Shown here piece by piece: positions 7,804-12,879 of a stretch of 12,879 nucleotides of DNA. The stretch comes from Caldisericaceae bacterium (GTDB lineage: Bacteria > Calditrichota > Calditrichia > Calditrichales > Calditrichaceae). How positions within the stretch are numbered: position 1 is the first letter of the stretch; each line of letters begins with the position of its first letter. The translations under genes and the position numbers were made by a program. Location: the NCBI GenBank assembly GCA_021160885.1, contig JAGHBR010000307.1:1-12879 (forward strand), given 5' to 3'. The notes beneath the pieces were generated by a model. It did not search any database. It was not told the DNA's origin and saw only the letters and a program-made list of their open reading frames with translations.

Positions 7804-7850
7804 GGTCGCCATGCATTCGAAAAGCCCTGGCCTTTGCAGACGTTTTGATT

Positions 7851-8387
7851 TTAAAACAAATTCACCGGTAAGGCAGGGTCTCTGACTTTGGCAGTTTTTA
7901 TTTTGTGCAATAATATTTCCTCCACCTGTCGTTTAACCTGATTCAGGATTTGCGGGTATTTTTGACGAATGGGCCGACTAAAATGTTCGCTGATTTGTAA
8001 GCCATCTTTGATGGTAATGCCGATTAGCCAGAGTTTTTCGGGCAATCTAAGATTTAACTTTTCACCTATTGTCAACATGGAGTGAACGCCGATGTAATGG
8101 GGCGAACTGCCCTTAATGTAAGAAGCAGTTTCTGGCATCTGCCAGCATTTTACATGGCCCGGTTCCTCCTGCGGGTGTACAAGACTGTCGACAAAAATGA
8201 CCTGTTGAAAGCCAATCAGTAAGTCCAGTAAATAGAGACCGGCTTGTACAGAACACTGAAAGCGGGCCAGCCCGGCTAAACTATTAATTTTAGCCAGATC
8301 TTCAACCAAATGCAGACCTATGCGGTCATCGCCCAAAAGAGGATTGCCCAATCCTAAAACAAGGCTATTTTCTTGTTGTTCATTCAT
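7851..8387 (-). CDS. [NiFe]-hydrogenase maturation endopeptidase (HycI/HybD family)
   Basis: A 178-residue protease that would cut the C-terminal tail from the MvhA precursor once the Ni-Fe site is assembled. Near the N-terminus LGLGNPLLGDD is the family signature, with Asp21 at the position of HybD Glu16. Asp67 in FVDS and His102 in VHSM complete the set of nickel-sensing ligands (E16, D62, H93 in E. coli HybD, recalled). Its ATG at 8387 overlaps the end of mvhA by eight bases, so translation is coupled and its specific client is almost certainly MvhA. The C-terminus, rich in Lys/Arg and ending VNLF, is somewhat longer than in the 160-residue relatives. It is the last gene of the hydrogenase operon. 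Confidence 0.92.
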   Translation of the reverse strand: MNEQQENSLVLGLGNPLLGDDRIGLHLVEDLAKINSLAGLARFQCSVQAGLYLLDLLIGFQQVIFVDSLVHPQEEPGHVKCWQMPETASYIKGSSPHYIGVHSMLTIGEKLNLRLPEKLWLIGITIKDGLQISEHFSRPIRQKYPQILNQVKRQVEEILLHKIKTAKVRDPALPVNLF

Positions 8388-9855
8388 CCCGGCTGCCCCT
8401 GATGATTTCCCAGAGTTTTTGACCTTTGCTGTTAAAGAACTGGTAAATTAATGGCAGTTCTCCGGGAAAGGAATGCGTGGCACAGGCATGGCAGGGGTCA
8501 TAGGCACGGAAAGCCATTTCAATCTGGTTCAGGATGCCGTCATCATAATGCCCATCTTTAATCAGGCTTTTGGCAGCCTTGTCCACCGACATGGCAATGC
8601 GAGCCGCATTGTTTTGTGTTGCCACAATCAGGTTGGCTTTAGTAATGATGCCCTGTTCATCGGTCTGGTAATGATGAATTAATGTACCACGCGGGGCTTC
8701 CACCACACCAATACCTTCTGATGGGGTTTTCATGGGCAGGTTGCGAATGTTGTCACTTGTGATTTCCGGATCGTTGGCCAGTTCTACCATCCGTTCAGCT
8801 GCGTAGAGCAATTCGATTAAGCGGGCCCAGTGATTGGCCAGCGTAAAATGAACCGGTTTACCGCCCAGCGTTTCGTAAAATTTCAAATAGTACTCCTGTG
8901 CCCTGGGCGTGGCCATACCATCAGAAGCATTTAAACGAGCTAGTGGCGCCACACTGTAAATGCCTGATTTGACACCGTCTTTAAAGCCATTCCAGCCAAC
9001 CTTTTTAAGGAATGGGAATTTTACGTAAGTCCAAGGTTCCACATGTTCGGCAATCCAGTCCAGATATTGCTGTACTTTAAAACGGGCAAACTCCTTGCCT
9101 TCGGGATCGACCACACGAATCCAACCATCGTAAAAATTAACATGATTGTTGTCATCTACCAGGCCCATGTAGTAAGTTTTGTGTGTGTAAGCTTGCGAAG
9201 TGATGATGTCCACGTAAGCCGAATTGTTTAGAACCACATCTTCAAACAATTGCAGACTGAACAGAGCAAATTCCACAGCCTGCCGCCCCACCTCAACAAA
9301 TCGTTGCTGAACTTCTTTCGTCATTTTTTTAGCCACACCACCGGGCAAACCTAACACCGGATGAACCACTTTACCGCCCATTTCGGTGATTAGTTCTCTA
9401 AGCTGGCGGCGCATGCCAATTACTTTTAATCCGGTTTCAGTGCCCACTTTTTGCAGCACGCCCAAAATATTGCGCGCCTGTTTGGGGGCATCGGGACCAG
9501 TAACAAAATCGGGACCGCCTAAAAAGAAAAAATGCAGCGCGTGGTCTTCTACCATAAAGGTATTGTACACCAGCTCACGAATCTTCCTGGCAGTTGGCGT
9601 GGACTCAATCTTGTAAAGATCATCCAAAGTTTTGGTGGAAGCCATGTGATGCGCCGTTGGACACACGCCGCAGATGCGTGAAGTAATTTGCGGCATATCC
9701 TCGGCCTGCCGCCCTTCGGCAAATTTTTCAAAGCCGCGCAACTCCGGAATCTGAAAATATGCCCGCTCAACATTACCATCATCATTTAAAAAAATGGCAA
9801 TTTTACCATGACCTTCCAGTCGCGTAATTGGATCAATGGTAACTTTACGTCCCAT
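8380..9855 (-). CDS. mvhA: [NiFe]-hydrogenase large (alpha) subunit, MvhA-like group 3c
   Basis: A 491-residue catalytic subunit carrying the Ni-Fe(CN)2CO site that splits or forms H2. The N-terminal motif RICGVCPTAHH has Cys62 and Cys65, and the C-terminal motif DPCHACATH (453-461) has Cys455 and Cys458; together these are the four nickel/iron ligands. Glu14 in TRLEGHG is the conserved proton-path/metal-site residue. Residues 462-491 (SFPGELP and on) form a 30-residue tail that the protease downstream would remove after His461. The nickel-binding cysteine is a normal TGC/TGT codon, not selenocysteine. There are no twin-arginine or membrane segments, so the enzyme is cytoplasmic. The start at 9855 has GGAGA upstream. 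Group 3c is inferred from the neighbours mvhD and hdrA; sulfhydrogenase-type group 3b is the main alternative. Confidence 0.94.
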   Translation of the reverse strand: MGRKVTIDPITRLEGHGKIAIFLNDDGNVERAYFQIPELRGFEKFAEGRQAEDMPQITSRICGVCPTAHHMASTKTLDDLYKIESTPTARKIRELVYNTFMVEDHALHFFFLGGPDFVTGPDAPKQARNILGVLQKVGTETGLKVIGMRRQLRELITEMGGKVVHPVLGLPGGVAKKMTKEVQQRFVEVGRQAVEFALFSLQLFEDVVLNNSAYVDIITSQAYTHKTYYMGLVDDNNHVNFYDGWIRVVDPEGKEFARFKVQQYLDWIAEHVEPWTYVKFPFLKKVGWNGFKDGVKSGIYSVAPLARLNASDGMATPRAQEYYLKFYETLGGKPVHFTLANHWARLIELLYAAERMVELANDPEITSDNIRNLPMKTPSEGIGVVEAPRGTLIHHYQTDEQGIITKANLIVATQNNAARIAMSVDKAAKSLIKDGHYDDGILNQIEMAFRAYDPCHACATHSFPGELPLIYQFFNSKGQKLWEIIRGSRDE

Positions 9856-9924
9856 GGTATTTCTCCAATGTTTATTGAATGCCTTGACACGCTCTTTTTG
9901 CCCAATTTAAAAGCAGGCAAAAAA

Positions 9925-10902
9925 TCAGCTTTTTGTTTTTGCAAGATTTCTTCTCTGTAACATGGAAACCGGCAGACCGTAACGGTAAAAAGTGCCCACC
10001 GGATCAGCGATTTTATTCATTACCTGTTGGATATCTTCTTCTTCGTTATAATCTAAAATGGAGGCAACGGCAGACAATGCTTTGGCGCCCTGATCGAGTA
10101 CTTTAGAAGTGGGACCAAAACAACCGGTGCAGGGCATGTTACCGTTAATGCAAAGCGCTTCACAGCCTGCCCTTGTAGCCGGCCCCATGCAAATCACGCC
10201 CTGTGCCAGCAGACATTTTTCCGGATCGACATGCACCTGATGCGGTCGTTTAATATCGGTTATCAATAGTTTTTCCGGTTTGCTTTCATTGCGCGGACAT
10301 TCTTCACAAAGCGCTTTATCTGGCGCCAGCACCGTGCCACGTTCCGGTAAATTGTCTTGCAAAATAGCCTGCACGGCCTGCAACAATAATTTGGGCGTGG
10401 GGGGACAGCCAGGTAAATAGTAGTCCACTTCTACTACCTGATTCAGGGCGTGCACGGTATGGTAGAATTCCGGCAATTCCAGTTCGCCTTCCGGCACCTT
10501 AACATGGGTTTCCGGATGTTTGCCGTTGTGCTCTTCCAAAGATGACACTTCATGGTATGCCCTTTGAAAAATTTCATTGCGGTTCCACAGATTGCCCAGA
10601 CCAGGAATACCTCCGAGGTGAGAACAACTGCCAAAGGCAATCATCAATTTTGATTTCTGGCGCAGTAGTTTGGCCATCTCTTCCTGTTCTTTTAAACGAA
10701 TGGCGCCATTTAGAAATGTCACGTCAATCTCATGGTCTTCCATCTGTTCCACATCTTCGCGTTTAAAATCTAGGGCCACCGGCCAGAACACAATGTCCAC
10801 GGCATTCACCACGTCTAAAATATTTTCGGCCAGGTCAACAACGGCTTCTTCGCAGCCGCCGCAACTGGCGCACCAGTAAAATGCGACTTTTGGTTTACTC
10901 AT
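9925..10902 (-). CDS. mvhG: [NiFe]-hydrogenase small subunit, MvhG-like
   Basis: A 325-residue electron-transfer partner of the large subunit. The proximal [4Fe-4S] cluster ligands are in the N-terminal CASCGGCEE (Cys14 and Cys17, with Cys11 nearby), Cys93 in FGSCSHLGG and Cys166 in LPGCPPTP. Eight further cysteines lie in the C-terminal third: Cys199, Cys202, Cys230, Cys238, Cys247, Cys251, Cys258 and Cys261 (CMGPATRAGC, CTGCFGPTS), enough for two more [4Fe-4S] clusters, as expected for MvhG/FrhG-type subunits. No twin-arginine leader is present, which fits a cytoplasmic group 3 enzyme. The start at 10902 has GAGGG seven bases upstream. It is 69 bases upstream of mvhA and 30 bases downstream of mvhD. 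Confidence 0.93.
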   Translation of the reverse strand: MSKPKVAFYWCASCGGCEEAVVDLAENILDVVNAVDIVFWPVALDFKREDVEQMEDHEIDVTFLNGAIRLKEQEEMAKLLRQKSKLMIAFGSCSHLGGIPGLGNLWNRNEIFQRAYHEVSSLEEHNGKHPETHVKVPEGELELPEFYHTVHALNQVVEVDYYLPGCPPTPKLLLQAVQAILQDNLPERGTVLAPDKALCEECPRNESKPEKLLITDIKRPHQVHVDPEKCLLAQGVICMGPATRAGCEALCINGNMPCTGCFGPTSKVLDQGAKALSAVASILDYNEEEDIQQVMNKIADPVGTFYRYGLPVSMLQRRNLAKTKS

Positions 10903-10932
10903 CGTTTAGCCCTCATTAAAAATTGATTTTCA

Positions 10933-11376
10933 TCAGGTCAGCGAAGCTGCGCGCACCGGCTCCTGTTCCGGTAATTCCATAATATTTAAAGGTCCCAGCC
11001 TGCGAATGGTTTCGGTCATGTCATTGATGACCTGCTTTACCTTATCGCCTTCCGAAGCCGAAATCCATTCCAGGCGCAGGCGCTCTTTTTCGATGCCCAT
11101 TTGTTCCAGTAATCGCTGTAGCAAATGATAGCGACGCAAGGCTTTGTAGTTGCCTTCCTGATAATGGCAATCTCCCGGATGACAACCGCCGATCAACACA
11201 CCGTCCGCTCCTTTGCGAAAGGCATCGAGTACAAACTGCGGGTCAATGCGTCCCGAACACATCACACGAATAATGCGTGCATTTGGAGCGTATTGCATGC
11301 GCGCAGTCCCGGCCAAATCGGCCGCAGTGTAAGTACACCAGGTACAAAAGAAAGCAACAATTTTAGGTTCAAACAT
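10933..11376 (-). CDS. mvhD: Hydrogenase delta subunit MvhD/FlpD, [2Fe-2S] electron relay
   Basis: A 147-residue protein that passes electrons between the hydrogenase and HdrA. Five conserved cysteines are visible: Cys11 and Cys14 in FFCTWCTY, Cys40 in MCSGR, and Cys65 and Cys70 in GGCHPGDCHY. These are the diagnostic MvhD/FlpD pattern that binds the [2Fe-2S] cluster. Residues 33-65 (IIRVMCSGRI, then GADGVLIGGC) give the conserved alpha/beta core. Length is typical for a free-standing MvhD. GGGGAG lies five bases upstream of the ATG at 11376. Its position directly after the HdrA-like gene supports a physical HdrA-MvhD contact. Confidence 0.94.
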   Translation of the reverse strand: MFEPKIVAFFCTWCTYTAADLAGTARMQYAPNARIIRVMCSGRIDPQFVLDAFRKGADGVLIGGCHPGDCHYQEGNYKALRRYHLLQRLLEQMGIEKERLRLEWISASEGDKVKQVINDMTETIRRLGPLNIMELPEQEPVRAASLT

Positions 11377-11398
11377 AATATCTCCCCTGCATTAATTG

Positions 11399-11433
11399 GT
11401 AAGGGTTAAGTCGCAAGTTGAAGCTTGCCTTAC
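11399..11433. repeat. Nested inverted repeat between hdrA-like and mvhD genes
   Basis: GCAAG-TTGAAG-CTTGC (11413-11428) is enclosed by GTAAG (11399-11403) and CTTAC (11429-11433), with a nine-base bulge on one side. The 102-base hdrA-mvhD gap is the longest inside this operon. On the transcript it is not followed by a U-run, so it is not a terminator; RNA processing or spacing is possible. Confidence 0.3.
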
Positions 11434-11478
11434 AAAATTTTTCAGCTACAAGACACAACACATCGCTGCACAAAACTT

Positions 11479-12879
11479 TTACACCATCAACACACCTTCG
11501 ATTTCAGCGAAAATTTCTTCATCTAAAAACAGATGCTGACGCGCAGCACCGCTGGGACAGGCAGCCACGCAAGTGCCGCAGCCTTTGCACAACACTTCAT
11601 TCACCACCGAAATATGTTTTTCGGCGTCGTAACTAATGGCCGTGAAAGGACACAAGCCCACACAGGTCTGGCAGCCGGAACAGATTTCTTCGTTAATCCA
11701 GGCCGTGTTGGGTTCCAATTCCACCTCTCCCCGGTCAATCAAAGATAGGGCTTCGGCTGCTGCAGCACCGGCCTGGGCTACAGCATCGGGAATGTCCTTG
11801 GGCCCCTGGCAGGCGCCAGCCAAAAAGACTCCGTCAGTAAAGGTAGAAACAGGCGCCAATTTTGGGTGCCGTTCCAGAAAGAAACCCTCGGTACTGCAGG
11901 AAATATTGAACAAACGGCGAATCTGATCTGCATCAGGCTGGGCTTCAAGACCAACCGACAGAATGACCATATCCACCGGAATGCGCCGTACCATGCCCAC
12001 CATGGTGTCTTCCACGCGGATGATTAGCTTACCTTTTTCCGACGGGTCAAGCGCCACGTCGGTTACTTCGGCTACACGTCCGCGAATCAAATGAGCGCCT
12101 TCTTTCAGAATGCGGTCGTAAAACTCTTCGTAACCTTTGCCAAAGGCGCGCATATCGATGTAGAAATTGTAAACTTCAGCGCCCAGGCGTTCGTGCAGCA
12201 GATGGGCAAACTTCAATGAGTACATGCAGCAAACGCGGGAACAATAAGCATGGTGGTGCACGTCCCGTGAGCCGACACAATGAATAATTCCCACACTTTG
12301 GGGTTTTTGGCCGTTTTGCAGAATAATTTCGCCACCGGTAGGTCCGGCGGAGTTAATCAATCGTTCTATTTCCAGACTGGTAAATACATTCTGGTAATGA
12401 CCATAACCATAGGTGGGAATTTTACGCGGATCAAAAGTTTTAAAACCGGTTGCCAGAATGATGGTGCCCACCTCAACCTCTATAATTTCGTCCTTTTGAT
12501 TGTAATCGATGGCCTTGGCTTCGCAAATGGTGGAACACAACTGGCAATCACAGCAAATACCGCAAGCCAGGCAACGGGCCGCTTCCTGCATGGCCATTTC
12601 AGGCGTGTAGCCCAGGTGTACTTCTTCAAAAGTACGCCGCCGTTCCAGTTCAATAACAGGCATTTCCACGCGCCATTTGGTGGGAATACCTTCGGTGTCC
12701 ACTTCAAAGGTCGGTTCAAAGGGGCCTTCCAGTTCTCGCCCCTCGCTTAAATCCTGGTTGTTCAGGTAGCGGTCAATGGATATGGCAGCTTTACGTCCGG
12801 CAAACATGGCATTAACCACCACATCCGGCCCGGTTACGCAATCGCCACCGGCAAACACAGCGGGAATGTTAGTTTCGAG
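11479..12879 (-). CDS. hdrA: HdrA-like iron-sulfur flavoprotein fused to a GltD-type module (5' end missing)
   Basis: 467 C-terminal residues are visible; the frame runs off the window end (LETNIPA precedes the GTG at 12858), so the start is outside. Counting that GTG codon as 1: residues 1-32, VFAGGDCVTGPDVVV to IDRYL, are the C-terminal FAD-binding end of a GltD/NfnB-type NAD(P)H oxidoreductase. Residues 96-112 hold seven cysteines (CLACGICCDCQLC, STIC). From about 128 the HdrA second half begins: GTIILATGFKTFDP, NVFTSLEIERLI, CVGSRD near 194, YCSRVCCM (206-212) and GACQGPKDIPDAV (348-360). Two [4Fe-4S] motifs close the protein: Cys393/396/399/403 (CSGCQTCVGLCP) and Cys424/427/430/434 (CKGCGTCVAACP). 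HdrA is the flavin-bifurcating subunit of Hdr-Mvh complexes; the neighbouring mvhD-mvhG-mvhA genes put this one in such a complex. Its true acceptor is not shown here. A full-length free-standing HdrA is excluded by the visible N-terminal module. Confidence 0.9.
   Translation of the reverse strand, partial: LETNIPAVFAGGDCVTGPDVVVNAMFAGRKAAISIDRYLNNQDLSEGRELEGPFEPTFEVDTEGIPTKWRVEMPVIELERRRTFEEVHLGYTPEMAMQEAARCLACGICCDCQLCSTICEAKAIDYNQKDEIIEVEVGTIILATGFKTFDPRKIPTYGYGHYQNVFTSLEIERLINSAGPTGGEIILQNGQKPQSVGIIHCVGSRDVHHHAYCSRVCCMYSLKFAHLLHERLGAEVYNFYIDMRAFGKGYEEFYDRILKEGAHLIRGRVAEVTDVALDPSEKGKLIIRVEDTMVGMVRRIPVDMVILSVGLEAQPDADQIRRLFNISCSTEGFFLERHPKLAPVSTFTDGVFLAGACQGPKDIPDAVAQAGAAAAEALSLIDRGEVELEPNTAWINEEICSGCQTCVGLCPFTAISYDAEKHISVVNEVLCKGCGTCVAACPSGAARQHLFLDEEIFAEIEGVLMV

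Larger units (their letters stand above)
7509..7850. other. Intergenic region between the hydrogenase operon and the kinase operon
   Basis: 342 bases without a convincing gene. It holds, from low to high coordinates: the kinase leader with GGAGGG; a small palindrome ATTCA-AG-TGAAT (7531-7542); a weak minus-strand promoter match TTGGTA-18-TAAATT (7556-7585); a hairpin with a T-run on the minus strand (7584-7606); a cluster of TGAAT-containing words (7647-7690); and an inverted repeat TTGAAT-5-ATTCAA (7787-7803). A GGAGG at 7631 precedes only six-codon frames. Confidence 0.6.

Noticed and set aside
8473..8493. Possible selenocysteine in the large-subunit C-terminal motif
   Set aside because: The motif reads DPCHAC with ordinary cysteine codons and no in-frame TGA.
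12280..12750. 156-codon open frame on the plus strand
   Set aside because: It lies wholly antisense to the HdrA-like gene, whose iron-sulfur and flavin motifs are unmistakable; no family signature or ribosome binding site supports it.
1..12879. tRNA, rRNA, CRISPR array, insertion sequence or attachment site
   Set aside because: I saw no spaced identical repeats, transposase motifs, terminal inverted repeats or tRNA-like cloverleaf; a dedicated covariance-model scan could not be run.

Overview
The window (roughly 45% G+C by eye) looks like the chromosome of a non-methanogenic, probably anaerobic bacterium of the FCB side of the tree. A Calditrichota/Caldithrix-like organism is my best guess, by inference only. 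Reasons: a decayed exported protein ends in a type IX (Por) secretion sorting domain; there is a secreted dipeptidyl-peptidase IV; and a group 3c-type (Mvh) [NiFe] hydrogenase sits beside a heterodisulfide-reductase-A-like flavoprotein. Start sites follow clear GGAGG-type ribosome binding sites, and several candidate sigma-70 promoters and intrinsic terminators can be read.

Layout. 86-870 (+) is a pseudogene: signal peptide, start of a putative esterase, an internal deletion with a frame change, the esterase C-terminus, then a T9SS sorting domain, with three in-frame stops. It converges on a 725-residue DPP-IV-like S9 peptidase (876-3053, -). Divergent from that, across a 175-base region, is a class I fructose-bisphosphate aldolase very close to E. 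coli FbaB (3229-4293, +). It converges on a two-component operon on the minus strand: membrane histidine kinase (5868-7508), then a sigma-54-activating response regulator (4523-5857). Each side of that convergent gap has its own likely terminator.

Upstream on the minus strand, across a 342-base intergenic region with a TTGAAT-word repeat cluster, is a hydrogenase operon in the order hdrA-like (5' end outside the window), mvhD, mvhG, mvhA, maturation protease (12879 down to 7851). MvhA and MvhG would form the H2-activating heterodimer. MvhD would relay electrons through a [2Fe-2S] centre to the HdrA-like flavoprotein, and the last gene processes the MvhA C-terminus after nickel insertion. The HdrA-like protein is the most unusual part: its visible N-terminus is the end of a GltD/NfnB-type NAD(P)H-linked flavoprotein module, followed by a seven-cysteine segment, the second half of HdrA and two [4Fe-4S] ferredoxin motifs. 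No HdrB or HdrC is visible. This suggests, as inference, an H2:NAD(P)/ferredoxin-type bifurcating or confurcating complex rather than a methanogen-type heterodisulfide reductase.

The adjacent kinase carries a PAS-like region with four cysteines (C-x10-C-x2-C-x4-C). A redox or metal cue linked to hydrogen metabolism is possible but is supported only by proximity and the cysteines.
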